DNA from: Acinetobacter sp. B51(2017)
Lineage (GTDB): Bacteria > Pseudomonadota > Gammaproteobacteria > Pseudomonadales > Moraxellaceae
Direction: 5' to 3'
Assembly: GCF_003711395.1 (NCBI RefSeq)
Contig: NZ_PJRJ01000008.1
Location: forward strand, 46,198 to 110,197
Length of the DNA: 64,000 bases
The notes under the pieces were generated by a model, which was not told the origin of the DNA, ran no database searches, and was given only the letters and a program-made list of their open reading frames with translations. Below, one piece after another: positions 34,092 to 43,258 of the stretch; the stretch's first letter is position 1, and every line of letters starts with the position of its first letter. Both the position numbers and the translations under genes were made by a program.

Positions 34092-35330
34092 ATGTTCGTT
34101 CGCACAGTGCTCGCAATGAGCTTAAGTTGCATGCTTGCTGGTACGGCTTTTGCCGCAGCGCCTGCTGAACAACCATTAAAGCCTCAAGTGGTGTCAAGTG
34201 CGGTAGCTGATCCAATCGATCCGTTAGCAACCACTGCTTCTTCTGCAGAGATTACGCAACAAGAACAACAAGATTTAAATCAAGCATCAAAAACCCTTGA
34301 TGATTTACAAAAAGCTGAAAATGCTTTAGCAGACAGCGGCAGTGCCAGTAGTGCATCAGCAGCGCAGTCTGCAACACCTACAACCACAAGTGCTTCAGAA
34401 GCTACGCCGCCAGCTGCAGCAGTAAAAGCCTCTTGGACTTTAGATGGCATCAATAATGCCACTTGGTATGAAAATATTGGTAAAGGTCAATTCCCTGTTT
34501 ATGCACGCGCGCATGTCATGCTCAGTAACTCGTATGCATCACCTGGTGCCATTGACGGAAGCAGCGGCAAAAACACTTTAAAAGCCATTTCGACTTTCCA
34601 ACAGATTAATGGCTTAAAACCAACAGGTGAACTCGATAAAGCGACTTGGGATGCGTTAATTGCCAAACAAGGTTCACGCCCTGCTTTTGTCGAATACACC
34701 ATTACAGCAGCGGATGCCAAAGGGCCTTTTGCTAAATCTATTCCACGCGATTATGCTCTACAAGCCAAAATGCCAGGGCTGTATTACACTAGCTTAGTCG
34801 AAATGTTGGCTGAAAAATTCCATATGGATGAAGGTTTCTTAAAACAACTGAATCCAAAATCAGGCTTTAAAGTGGGTGATCGTATTGTCGTGGCAAACGT
34901 CAGCAATAAATTACCTGAAGATATTCATTTGATTGTGGCACATAAAGGTGCCAAACAGCTGTATTTATTTAACAGCCGTAACCAAATGATTGGTTCGTTC
35001 CCTGCAAGCATTGGCAGTACCAGTACCCCTTCGCCAACAGGTACTTATAAAATTACTGGTGTAGCCCGTAACCCACACTACAGCTATTCACCATCTAACT
35101 TTATTCAAGGCAATAACACTAAACCGTTGTCTTTACCACCTGGTCCAAATGGTCCTGTAGGTAACATTTGGATTGGTTTAAGCAAAAAATCTTTTGGTAT
35201 TCATGGTACACCAAGTCCATCGATGATTTCTAAATCATACTCGCATGGTTGTATTCGTTTAACCAACTGGGATGCCAACAATTTAGGCAGTAAAGTAAAA
35301 TCTGGTGTAACCGTTAAGTTCTTAGAATAA
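34092..35330 (+). CDS. L,D-transpeptidase (YkuD family) with peptidoglycan-binding domain
   Basis: 412 residues from the ATG at 34092, with AAGG nine bases before it. Signal peptide (TVLAMSLSCMLAGTAFAAAP), a long Ala/Ser/Thr-rich linker (about 25-115), a PG-binding-like repeat (ISTFQQINGLKPTGELDKAT, about 160-180), a short LysM-like segment, and a YkuD domain from about 270 with the catalytic SHGCIRLTNWDANN (Cys about 393). Makes 3-3 cross-links or attaches proteins to peptidoglycan in the periplasm. Monocistronic. Confidence 0.93.
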   Translation: MFVRTVLAMSLSCMLAGTAFAAAPAEQPLKPQVVSSAVADPIDPLATTASSAEITQQEQQDLNQASKTLDDLQKAENALADSGSASSASAAQSATPTTTSASEATPPAAAVKASWTLDGINNATWYENIGKGQFPVYARAHVMLSNSYASPGAIDGSSGKNTLKAISTFQQINGLKPTGELDKATWDALIAKQGSRPAFVEYTITAADAKGPFAKSIPRDYALQAKMPGLYYTSLVEMLAEKFHMDEGFLKQLNPKSGFKVGDRIVVANVSNKLPEDIHLIVAHKGAKQLYLFNSRNQMIGSFPASIGSTSTPSPTGTYKITGVARNPHYSYSPSNFIQGNNTKPLSLPPGPNGPVGNIWIGLSKKSFGIHGTPSPSMISKSYSHGCIRLTNWDANNLGSKVKSGVTVKFLE

Positions 35331-35335
35331 TCTGT

Positions 35336-35363
35336 ATAAGCCCGCTTTGGCGGGCTTATTTTT
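35336..35363 (+). terminator. Terminator of the L,D-transpeptidase gene
   Basis: Ten-bp stem ATAAGCCCGC/GCGGGCTTAT with loop TTTG and a T run. Confidence 0.9.
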
Positions 35364-35470
35364 GCGCCTATCGTTGCATATTTAGAACAAAGTGTCACTT
35401 TTATTGGCTTTAGCTAAATATTTTAAAAAACTATAATGCCCTCAAGCACAGAATAAATAGGAAGCGACCC

Positions 35471-36166
35471 ATGAACGCTTATTTACACCGTAGTGAAGAC
35501 CGTGGCCATGTCAATATTGGCTGGCTTAACAGTAAACACAGTTTTTCGTTTGGCAGTTGGTATAACCCTAAATATATGGGCGTGAGCAGCTTACGTGTCA
35601 TTAATGATGACCATATTGCTGGTCATCAAGGTTTTGCAACTCATCCACATGACAATATGGAAATTTTGACCTGTGTATTAAAAGGTACCATTTCACATAA
35701 AGACAGTATGGGCAACAGCGGTGACATTAAAGCTGGCGAATGGCAGTTGATGAGCGCAGGCAGTGGCATTCAACACAGCGAAATGAATCAATATGATGAA
35801 GAAGTGCATCTGTTGCAGATTTGGATTCATAGTAATGAGCATGACGCTATACCCACTTATCAACAAATTGAATGTGATGTCACCCAACAACCCAACCAAT
35901 GGCATGTGATTGCTGGTGCTCACAACACGGCACACATGCATTTGCGTCAAAATGCTGAAGTGAAATCTGCACTGCTTGAGCAAGATCACTATTTGAATGT
36001 GCAAGCGGTACATGGTCTAAATTATATTCATGTCATTTCTGGTGCCGTAGAAATCGGTGAGCATTTAGTCAAGGCAGGTGATGCACTTTTATTCCGTGAA
36101 GTGGCTGAAATCAAGGCCTTAAATGATGCGCAAATGATTTGGTTTGATTTAACTGAACAAAAATAA
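35471..36166 (+). CDS. Pirin family protein
   Basis: 231 residues, bicupin like E. coli YhhW, which has quercetin 2,3-dioxygenase activity. N-terminal metal ligands are complete: HPHDNMEILTCVLKGTISHKD (His, His, Glu region, about 57-77) and SAGSGIQHSEMNQ (His/Glu, about 97-109). N-terminal WLNSKHSFSFGSWYNPKYMG is the family signature. C-terminal cupin has no metal set. Physiological role not certain. Ends at a shared bidirectional terminator. Confidence 0.93.
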   Translation: MNAYLHRSEDRGHVNIGWLNSKHSFSFGSWYNPKYMGVSSLRVINDDHIAGHQGFATHPHDNMEILTCVLKGTISHKDSMGNSGDIKAGEWQLMSAGSGIQHSEMNQYDEEVHLLQIWIHSNEHDAIPTYQQIECDVTQQPNQWHVIAGAHNTAHMHLRQNAEVKSALLEQDHYLNVQAVHGLNYIHVISGAVEIGEHLVKAGDALLFREVAEIKALNDAQMIWFDLTEQK

Positions 36167-36192
36167 AAAAAGCCCGCAATTGCGGGCTTTTT
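36165..36192. terminator. Bidirectional terminator, pirin / M16 peptidase
   Basis: Near-perfect palindrome AAAAAGCCCGCAATTGCGGG plus CTTTTT between convergent genes. Confidence 0.9.
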
Positions 36193-36202
36193 GATGTTCG
36201 CG

Positions 36203-38965
36203 TTACTCCGCTTTTGCATATTGATCGGCCATGACTTCAATCAGCTGTGTAGGCTGGATATAGCGTTGAATGACACGCTGTATATCTTTGTTGCTCAATT
36301 TTGCAAAGGCACGGTCACGCTCAATACGGCTTTGCATATTTTCCTGATGCTCTAACTGGCTGGTCAACATTTTATGAATATTTCGTTCATCTTCTAGGTT
36401 AGTCACACGGCGTTTTAAAATGGCAGCTTTGGCTTCTGCCAACTCTTGTTCAGTTACGCCAGTTTGAATCAATCTATTGAGTACTTGATGTACAGCATGT
36501 GAAACTTGCTGCGCCTGACCTGCTGAATAATTGGCAGCAATCGTCAATGCCCCCGACTGCACCTCACGATTTAGACTTAAACGACTACTAAACCCATAGA
36601 CTAAGCCATTTTTTTCACGTAACTCTTTAGCCAAACGCGAAGAAAGCTGCGAATTACCTAAAATATGGTTCAACACCGTTAAAGCAGGTGCATCCTGATC
36701 TTCACTACTTACAGGCAAAGTTAATAAAGCCACATAGCTGCCAAATTCACGCGGTTCAGCCAATACATGATGTTGTTGCGCTTGATAGGCTTGATAACGC
36801 GGTAAGATACGCGCAAAGTGAGCTTGCCCTGACCAATTTCCCAATTGCTGCGCCAATAACTGTTGCATTTGATTTGGATTAAATTCTCCTGTCACAGCCA
36901 CTTGCGCATGTTTTAAATTAAAAAACTCTTGATAGAAGGCTTTAATTTGCGCATTGCTGGCTTGGTTAAGTCGAGCTTTACTTAATTCAGGATCAAAGTG
37001 ATAGCGCATATCCCCCGGTTGATACTGTTCTACAAGCTGGGCTAATTTTAACGCCGCCACAGTATCGGGTTCAGTATAAGCACGATCTAAGCTTGCCAAG
37101 GTTTGCTGACGAATTAATTCAAACTCTTTGTCTTCAAACTTTGGTTGCTTTAAATTCTCTACCACAAATTTAAAATAATCCTCAAAATGCTGTTTTTTCG
37201 CAGAAATTTGAATAGTAAAACTATTATTGCTGCTCGATACATGGGCGCTGCCGCTAACGCGAATAGATTCATCAATCAGTTTTTGGCGTTCGTATTGCTC
37301 TGAACCACGTAACAGTAAATAAGCTGTAAGACCAATTAATTCACTGCGATTAAATAAACTGTCTGCATCGCCAAAATCAATTGAAATTGTGGCATAGGTT
37401 TTATCATCACGGGTCGTGGTTGGGAATAATGCATATTTCACCCCATTGTCTAAACGACCGCGTTGAATCTGTTGATCTACCTGCTGCAATTTAGTTTTGG
37501 CAGTTTTTAGATACGTTTTGACTTCAGTTTTATAGGTTTTTACATCCTTAAGCACCTCTTCAGGCACAGGCTGTTGATCAAGGGTTTTGGCTGCTGTGCT
37601 TGGCGCTTGAGTCGCAGCTTGTTTTTGATCTTCAGGCGTTGGTATAACGCTGGCGGTGATACGATGTTCAGCCTTTAAAAATTGATTTAGATGACGGTTG
37701 ACTGTTGCAACATCGATGTTCTGCAATTTGTCTTGATCACTAAAGAAGGCTTGCCACTGCCCATCACGATCAACCACATACTGACTGATGATCCCGAGCA
37801 TAGCAGCGGAACTTTTAAGTGCATTCTCTACGCCATTTTTTTGCATATCTTTAATACGTTGTAATTCTGTCGCATTAAAGCGCGCTGGCGAGCGCTCCAC
37901 CTGCTCAATTAAGCCCTGTTGCACAGCTTGAGCATCTTGTTTAGGCGAATACACAGCTGCCATGACACTAACATTACGTTCTTGATCACTGGCATCCAGT
38001 GCCACTACACCTGTTGCCACCCCAGCTTCGACCAAAGGTGCATATAGTTTCCCTGTTGGCTCTAAGCTATACAGATAAGGGGCAAATGCTAAAGCATCGC
38101 TTAAGTTTGGATCTTTAGGCTGCATATAAAAATGCAGTTGCAGATAGTCACTGCCCTTTGCCACACTAAATTGGCGTTGTGTCATTTGCTGTAAATCAAA
38201 TTTAATTTTAGCTGCCCCTTGCGGTAAAGCACGTTTGGCAATCGGACTAAATTGCTGATCAATCTGTTGCAAAAGCGTGCTTTGATCAAACTTACCCGTA
38301 ATCACCAACACAGCATTATTCGGTGCATACCAATCTTGATAATATTGTTGTAATTCTTGTAAGCCAATCGACTCGAGTTCTTGCAAATCCCCAATCGGTA
38401 AACGTCCTAAATGCTGATTACCATAAGCGGATTTCACCATTTGATCCATCAATACAGACATCGGTTGATCAAGACGAATTTCTCGTTCACGTTTGACAAT
38501 ATCAATTTCTGTGGGAATAAATTTTTCTTGTAACACTAAATCCTGCATGCGCTGGGCTTCTAAATGCAGAATTTCATTAATTGCTTTTTGTTCGGCACGA
38601 ATCACATTGCTATATTGGGTGGCGTAGTAACTGGTACTGGCATTATTAGACAAGGTATATTGATTTAAACGACGCTGAAATTCCTCACCTGGAACTTGAG
38701 TCGTGCCTTTAAATGCCAAATGCTCTAATAAATGCGCTAACCCCCCTTTACCTTGTGGATCATTTAAAGAACCACTTAAATAAATGGTGTTCATATAGAC
38801 ACGGCTTTCTTTTGGATTGGCCGCCAAAATCACCCGCATGCCATTGTTGAGTTGATATTCTTGGATGTTATGCGCTGAATGTAACAGGACTGGCGTGGCT
38901 GCAACCGTCATACTTCCCGCAACGAGCCATACTGCCAAAGATAATTGTTTAACACGCATCAACAT
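36203..38965 (-). CDS. M16 family zinc peptidase (double-domain, periplasmic)
   Basis: 920 residues. Signal peptide (QLSLAVWLVAGSMTVAATP) and two M16 halves, pitrilysin-like. The N-terminal half has the inverted zinc motif GLAHLLEHLAFKGT (HxxEH, about 77-90) and a downstream Glu; the C-terminal half (from about 490) keeps the fold but has no HxxEH, as usual for the inactive lobe. A linker near 460-490 is Gln/Lys-rich. Degrades peptides in the periplasm. AGG eight bases before the ATG. Monocistronic, followed on the other side by tRNA-Ser. Confidence 0.94.
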   Translation of the reverse strand: MLMRVKQLSLAVWLVAGSMTVAATPVLLHSAHNIQEYQLNNGMRVILAANPKESRVYMNTIYLSGSLNDPQGKGGLAHLLEHLAFKGTTQVPGEEFQRRLNQYTLSNNASTSYYATQYSNVIRAEQKAINEILHLEAQRMQDLVLQEKFIPTEIDIVKREREIRLDQPMSVLMDQMVKSAYGNQHLGRLPIGDLQELESIGLQELQQYYQDWYAPNNAVLVITGKFDQSTLLQQIDQQFSPIAKRALPQGAAKIKFDLQQMTQRQFSVAKGSDYLQLHFYMQPKDPNLSDALAFAPYLYSLEPTGKLYAPLVEAGVATGVVALDASDQERNVSVMAAVYSPKQDAQAVQQGLIEQVERSPARFNATELQRIKDMQKNGVENALKSSAAMLGIISQYVVDRDGQWQAFFSDQDKLQNIDVATVNRHLNQFLKAEHRITASVIPTPEDQKQAATQAPSTAAKTLDQQPVPEEVLKDVKTYKTEVKTYLKTAKTKLQQVDQQIQRGRLDNGVKYALFPTTTRDDKTYATISIDFGDADSLFNRSELIGLTAYLLLRGSEQYERQKLIDESIRVSGSAHVSSSNNSFTIQISAKKQHFEDYFKFVVENLKQPKFEDKEFELIRQQTLASLDRAYTEPDTVAALKLAQLVEQYQPGDMRYHFDPELSKARLNQASNAQIKAFYQEFFNLKHAQVAVTGEFNPNQMQQLLAQQLGNWSGQAHFARILPRYQAYQAQQHHVLAEPREFGSYVALLTLPVSSEDQDAPALTVLNHILGNSQLSSRLAKELREKNGLVYGFSSRLSLNREVQSGALTIAANYSAGQAQQVSHAVHQVLNRLIQTGVTEQELAEAKAAILKRRVTNLEDERNIHKMLTSQLEHQENMQSRIERDRAFAKLSNKDIQRVIQRYIQPTQLIEVMADQYAKAE

Positions 38966-39082
38966 AAACTAGACCTAATCTGAGTAAGTTCTCTTTCTCA
39001 ATTTTTTATGAGAAAAATAAAGTAATGATAATTATTCACATTTAGTTGGCTTTGTCTATGTCAGCATTAAAATCTAGGCACA

Positions 39083-39117
39083 AAAAAAATCCCCAAGCTT
39101 ACACTTGAGGATTTTTT
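39083..39117 (-). terminator. Terminator of tRNA-Ser
   Basis: Stem AAAATCC-CAAG/CTTG-GGATTTT (one bulge) with A/T flanks, six bases after the tRNA 3' end on the minus strand. Confidence 0.8.
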
Positions 39118-39122
39118 GAATT

Positions 39123-39213
39123 TGGCGGAAGCGGTGAGATTCGAACTCACGGAGGGGTATAAGCCCTCGTCGGTTTTCAAGACCGGTGCATTAAACCGCT
39201 CTGCCACGCTTCC
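39123..39213 (-). tRNA. tRNA-Ser(UGA)
   Basis: 91-nt class II tRNA. Acceptor GGAAGCG/CGCTTCC, anticodon TGA within CTTGAAAA, long variable arm GAGGGCTTATACCCCTC, T-loop GTTCGAATC, encoded CCA. Confidence 0.97.
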
Positions 39214-39298
39214 ATGTGCGCTATCATATAAACATTTTTTTGGCTTGGCAAATATTTTTTACTATTTTTTGGCTATTTGCACAAAATAGCTGCAAAAA

Positions 39299-39796
39299 TC
39301 ACAGTATGTACGATTTTTCAGGCATTTCATAACGAATTTGGTTGATATACCAGACTTTTTTACCCAGTGGCGTTACCACAGTGACCTCATCGTCCACTTC
39401 TTTGCCCAGTAAAGCGCGTGCCATCGGTGAATCAATCGAAATATGCTGCGGATGATGATCATAAATTTCATCCACACCCACGATTCTTAAGGTCTTGATT
39501 TCACCCTGCTCATTTTCAATCGTTACCCAAGCGCCAAAGTACACCTTACCCAATTGCTGCTCAGAAAAATCGACAATTTTAAGTTCTTCTAAACGTTTCC
39601 CTAAGTAACGAACACGACGGTCAATTTTGCGTAAAATTTGTTTGTTATATTGATAATCCGCATTTTCACTACGGTCACCAAGGCTTGCTGCCCAGTTGAC
39701 TTTTTTAGTAATTTCAGGCCGTTCTGTGTGCCAAAGATGCTGTAATTCGGCCACCAATTTATCGTGTCCAGCACGGGTGATGAGCTTAGATTTCAT
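39299..39796 (-). CDS. greB: Transcription elongation factor GreB
   Basis: 165 residues from the ATG at 39796; a longer reading to 39865 adds a leader not found in the family. GreB enters the RNA polymerase secondary channel and triggers cleavage of backtracked RNA. N-terminal coiled coil with the acidic tip AASLGDRSENADYQYNK (about 40-56) and the C-terminal FKBP-like domain with SIDSPMARALLGKEVDDEV. The ERPEITKKV segment and overall match favour GreB over GreA. Confidence 0.95.
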   Translation of the reverse strand: MKSKLITRAGHDKLVAELQHLWHTERPEITKKVNWAASLGDRSENADYQYNKQILRKIDRRVRYLGKRLEELKIVDFSEQQLGKVYFGAWVTIENEQGEIKTLRIVGVDEIYDHHPQHISIDSPMARALLGKEVDDEVTVVTPLGKKVWYINQIRYEMPEKSYIL

Positions 39797-39942
39797 AGGC
39801 GTTTGCGGTTTAAATATGTCTAAATTTAAAACATTTTTACCGCTCTTATAGCAGAAAAATCTCAATTCTCAAAATTTAAAAAAATATAAATATAAATATC
39901 AATAACTTAAAAAATATTTTTTATTTATTTTTTCTCTGAAAT

Positions 39943-39971
39943 TTGACAAGGCAAATTTTCACATTTATTAT
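39943..39971 (+). promoter_or_regulatory. Strong promoter upstream of the MltF-like gene
   Basis: Perfect TTGACA and TATTAT with a 17-base spacer. The start codon lies 184 bases downstream, so the mRNA has a leader of about 175 bases, with a small hairpin GTCATT/AATGAC inside. The 359-base gap to greB holds nothing else I can name. Confidence 0.75.
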
Positions 39972-40155
39972 GCCGCCATGTTTATTTATTGTCCATATTT
40001 TAATCATTGTAGTTTTTCTACACAATTTTCAACTTTTCCCATGTCATTTTGAATGACGTTCATGACTGCCCACCCCGAATTGAATTTATCACTCTTGAGC
40101 AAGTGAAGGCTTTGCTTTGACTTGACGGGCATAAATTACTTGTAGCGGAGACAAC

Positions 40156-41268
40156 ATGCACAGTAATTCAACTTCAGGCGCGAGGCTTCGCCTTAAATCT
40201 GTTACTTCTTCTCTTCCAGTAAAAGCACTTGCTCTTGCAACTGCCATTCTTCCATTTCACAGTATTAATGCCAGTAAAGCGCATCAATATGACCAAGTGG
40301 TGAATCAGAAAAAATTAACCGTGGTGAGCGTTGCTAATCCAACCACCGTATTTCAAGATGGTCGCCATTTACATGGTTTTGGTTATGACTTAGTGCGTAA
40401 CTATGCCAATAGCTTAAACGTGACGCTAGATTTTAAAGTGGTCAATGATAACGCCACTGCACTGAAATGGGTGGCACAAGGTAAAGCTAATTTTGCCATG
40501 ACCACTGCGAGTGTTTCGAGCATCGAGCAAAATAAACTGACGGCCTTTTCGGCCAGTTGTGGTGATTTAGGCAGCTTAAACAGCAATGGTTTAAATAGCG
40601 ATTTAAACTGGGTGTTTAAACAAGCAGATGATCCGCTGTCAGAAACCGCCAATGGCTTTGTTTGCCGTGCTAAACAAACAGGTTCTCTACGTCAGTTAGC
40701 CTCTTTTTATAACCGCAATGTGGTCAAGCCTGAAACTTGGCAAGTGATTCAGCGCGATTTAAAAAATCGTATGCCAATTTATAAGACCAACTTTACCCGA
40801 ACGGCTCAACAATATGGTCTAGATTGGCATCTATTGGCCGCGATTGGTTATCAAGAGTCCTATTTAAAGCCCAATTCAGTTTCGCCTACAGGCGTGCGTG
40901 GCTTAATGATGTTGACCAATAATACTGCTAAAGCTATGGGCGTGAGTAACCGTACCGATCCAAAGCAAAGCATTCAAGGTGGTGCTAAGTATTATGATCA
41001 AATGCTGAGTCGCTATAGCCATATTCCTTTCCCAGATCGTAACTGGTATGCCTTAGTGGCTTATAATATGGGGCCGGGTGCTGTGGCAGGGATTCAGAAA
41101 AAAATCCGTGCTCAAGGCAAGGATCCAAATAACTGGGTCAATTTATATGCCTATTTAGATCGCAACAAAGCCAGCAATGGTCGTTACCGTCAAGCAGTAC
41201 AATACGTGACGCGTATTCGTGCTTATTTAGAGCATATTAAGACTACACCTCAGTTGGTCAATATTTAA
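40156..41268 (+). CDS. MltF-like membrane-bound lytic transglycosylase
   Basis: 370 residues. N-terminal signal/anchor (VKALALATAILPFHSINA), a solute-binding-protein-like domain that is short for the family (about 50-195, KLTVVSVANPTTVFQDG ... HGFGYDLVRNYANSL), then an SLT domain (about 210-350) with the catalytic Glu in AAIGYQESYLKPNSVSPTGV, RGLMMLTNNTA and VAYNMGPGAVA. This two-domain order is MltF. Cleaves peptidoglycan glycan chains to anhydro-muropeptides. GGAG five bases before the ATG. Confidence 0.88.
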   Translation: MHSNSTSGARLRLKSVTSSLPVKALALATAILPFHSINASKAHQYDQVVNQKKLTVVSVANPTTVFQDGRHLHGFGYDLVRNYANSLNVTLDFKVVNDNATALKWVAQGKANFAMTTASVSSIEQNKLTAFSASCGDLGSLNSNGLNSDLNWVFKQADDPLSETANGFVCRAKQTGSLRQLASFYNRNVVKPETWQVIQRDLKNRMPIYKTNFTRTAQQYGLDWHLLAAIGYQESYLKPNSVSPTGVRGLMMLTNNTAKAMGVSNRTDPKQSIQGGAKYYDQMLSRYSHIPFPDRNWYALVAYNMGPGAVAGIQKKIRAQGKDPNNWVNLYAYLDRNKASNGRYRQAVQYVTRIRAYLEHIKTTPQLVNI

Positions 41269-41272
41269 AGTC

Positions 41273-41306
41273 AAAAAAAGCTTAACCCGAAGGTTAAGCT
41301 TTTTTA
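41273..41306. terminator. Bidirectional terminator, mltF-like / SCP2
   Basis: Stem of about 14 bp, AAAAAGCTTAACC/GGTTAAGCTTTTT, loop CGAA, between convergent genes. Confidence 0.92.
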
Positions 41307-41315
41307 TTTGCAGAC

Positions 41316-41699
41316 TTAAACTGTCGCTGCCAGAATATTTTTAAACAAGGCTTTTTGTTCAGCACTTGGTTTAGCGGTTTGTAATGCCATTAATTGTGAC
41401 ATATCGCCTTGGACTTTGATTTTACCTGTCATAAACGCTTGCATCGCTGCGGTCATATCAAACTCTAAGAATACTTTACGTAAGGTTTCGCCATCCATCG
41501 TTAAAGTAGTTTTGGCTTGTTCAGTCAGCCCTTTTTGCAGCTTACCACCTGCAAGCGCAAGCTCTGTAGTGCCGCTGGCTTCATTGACAATTAAGTTAAT
41601 CGCTAAGGCATTTAAAGCAGGGGGCAAATTCAGCTCACCCGCCTGTGCGGTTAATGATTCTACTGTTGCAAACCAATCATCCGTTAAAAACGCTGGCAT
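41316..41699 (-). CDS. SCP2 sterol-binding domain protein
   Basis: 127 residues, a stand-alone SCP2 domain. Seen: the beta-strand LALAGGKLQKGLTEQAKTTL, MDGETLRKVFLEFDMTAAMQ and the family hallmark FMTGKIKVQGDMSQLMALQ. Such bacterial proteins bind lipids or acyl-CoA; the exact ligand is unknown. Monocistronic between a shared terminator and the ttcA end. Confidence 0.85.
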   Translation of the reverse strand: MPAFLTDDWFATVESLTAQAGELNLPPALNALAINLIVNEASGTTELALAGGKLQKGLTEQAKTTLTMDGETLRKVFLEFDMTAAMQAFMTGKIKVQGDMSQLMALQTAKPSAEQKALFKNILAATV

Positions 41700-41790
41700 G
41701 TCTCATCCTCAATTATTTGTGTTATTGCTAAAATGGCTTTCGTCTTTTATAGCATGTAATCACATATTTAGCCCATGCTTTTTAAGATAA

Positions 41791-41817
41791 AAAAATAGGT
41801 GTCATCAAGACACCTAT
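41791..41817 (-). terminator. ttcA terminator
   Basis: Nine-bp stem ATAGGTGTC/GACACCTAT, loop ATCAA, U tract on the minus strand. Confidence 0.85.
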
Positions 41818-41840
41818 GCGTAATCACAACAACATATGAT

Positions 41841-42764
41841 TTATTCGGCAGCAAAGCCTAAATTCACCATATTAATGCGTTTGCTCGCGCCTTCCGTTTC
41901 ATCTACGGTACAGCTGCCTTTAAAGTCAAATTCACGTTGGCTATCTAAAGCTTCAAAGTCAAACAGCTCACGGTCAGCCAGTTGTGAAGGAGAAACGTTT
42001 TGTAGTGCACCAAAAATGCTGTGTAAGCGTTTTGGATGCTCTTTGTCCCACTGACGTAGCATATCGTTTAACATAGCACGCTGTAAGTTCTCTTGCGAAC
42101 CACATAAATTACATGGAATGATTGGGAACTGACGCATTTCTGCATATTTGATAATGTCTTTTTCTTCCACATAGGCCAGTGGGCGAATCAAAATGTTCTT
42201 TTTATCAGATGATAAAAGTTTTGGTGGCATTGCTTTTAAGCTACCGCCATGGAACAAGTTTAAGAAGAATGTCGCTAAAATATCGTCACGGTGATGACCC
42301 AGTGCGACTTTGGTTGCGCCAATTTCTTGCGCAAAACCATATAAAGACCCACGGCGTAAACGTGAACACACCGCGCAATAAGTTTTCCCTTCTGGAGTTA
42401 ACTTTTTGGTAATACTGTAAGTATCTTTTTCCAAGATATAGTACGGAATGTTATTTTCTTCTAAATAACGCGGCAATACATCTTCTGGGAAACCTGGTTG
42501 CTTTTGATCAAGATTGACCGCAATCACATCAAAGTTAATCGGTGCAATACGCTTAAACTGCAATAGGATATCAAGCAAGGTATAACTGTCTTTACCACCT
42601 GAAATACACACCATGACTTTGTCACCATCTTCGATCATTTTAAAATCACGAATCGCATGACCGACTTGACGGCGTATTTTTTTCAAAAGACGATAGTACG
42701 CAGAGCTGGTTGGGAGTTCTGGCTTAAAATTAAAGCCTTGATTGGACTCAACTGGCGAGAACAT
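41841..42764 (-). CDS. ttcA: tRNA 2-thiocytidine synthetase TtcA
   Basis: 307 residues from the ATG at 42764; an upstream TTG at 42821 is in frame but adds an odd leader. Adds sulfur to C32 of some tRNAs using a [4Fe-4S] cluster. PP-loop [18 protein letters not shown] (about 45-62), two CxxC motifs [10 protein letters not shown] (about 125) and [12 protein letters not shown] (about 215), and the [15 protein letters not shown] signature. Single gene with its own terminator. Confidence 0.95.
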   Translation of the reverse strand: MFSPVESNQGFNFKPELPTSSAYYRLLKKIRRQVGHAIRDFKMIEDGDKVMVCISGGKDSYTLLDILLQFKRIAPINFDVIAVNLDQKQPGFPEDVLPRYLEENNIPYYILEKDTYSITKKLTPEGKTYCAVCSRLRRGSLYGFAQEIGATKVALGHHRDDILATFFLNLFHGGSLKAMPPKLLSSDKKNILIRPLAYVEEKDIIKYAEMRQFPIIPCNLCGSQENLQRAMLNDMLRQWDKEHPKRLHSIFGALQNVSPSQLADRELFDFEALDSQREFDFKGSCTVDETEGASKRINMVNLGFAAE

Positions 42765-42941
42765 AGACGAGATTAACCCATAAATACAAATAACGCGGAA
42801 TTTTAGCCGATTCAGGCTCAAAGCGCAGCAAAAGAATGTAAATTCTGCCCAAATGCAAGTATTGTCATAAATCTGTCGCTAAAGGGTTGATAAATTAACC
42901 GATATGCTATTTTTGCAACAATTTTTTTAATTGATTAACTG

Positions 42942-42986
42942 TTTTACACACTTTTCCACAAAAGCTGTGGATAACTTTGTGGATTC
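42942..42986. promoter_or_regulatory. Cluster of DnaA-box sequences
   Basis: Within 45 bases: TTTTACACA (42942-42950) and TTTTCCACA (42952-42960) on the plus strand, TGTGGATAA (42966-42974, inverse of the ideal TTATCCACA) and a weaker TGTGGATTC (42978-42986). The first three fit TTWTNCACA. AT-rich tracts follow near 43040-43135. The 494-base gap between ttcA and the SLT gene holds these and promoter-like AT-rich DNA, nothing coding. Confidence 0.55.
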
Positions 42987-43258
42987 TCTAAGACTTGACA
43001 AGGTGTCTTGCCCACCTACCAAGGCTTCTATTTAAATTGATCATTTTTTAACCAATTTAATATTCTTTTTTAATCAACAACTTAAATATGTCAAGTCAGC
43101 TAAAATAAAAAAAAATTAATTTTTTTTTATTTCTGAGTTGCTGTTTTCACACTCGTTTTTATAAACAACTTAATAATTAAGCAATCAACAGCTTTCGTGA
43201 TGGATTTTTTTTGTTAAAATGCAAACTACTGTTTGGGGACAGATGTTCAATTACAACA

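Noticed and set aside
42942..43140. The chromosomal replication origin oriC
   Set aside because: DnaA boxes and AT-rich DNA are present, but no dnaA, dnaN, gyrB or rpmH gene is near, which is where oriC lies in related bacteria. Kept only as a DnaA-box cluster.
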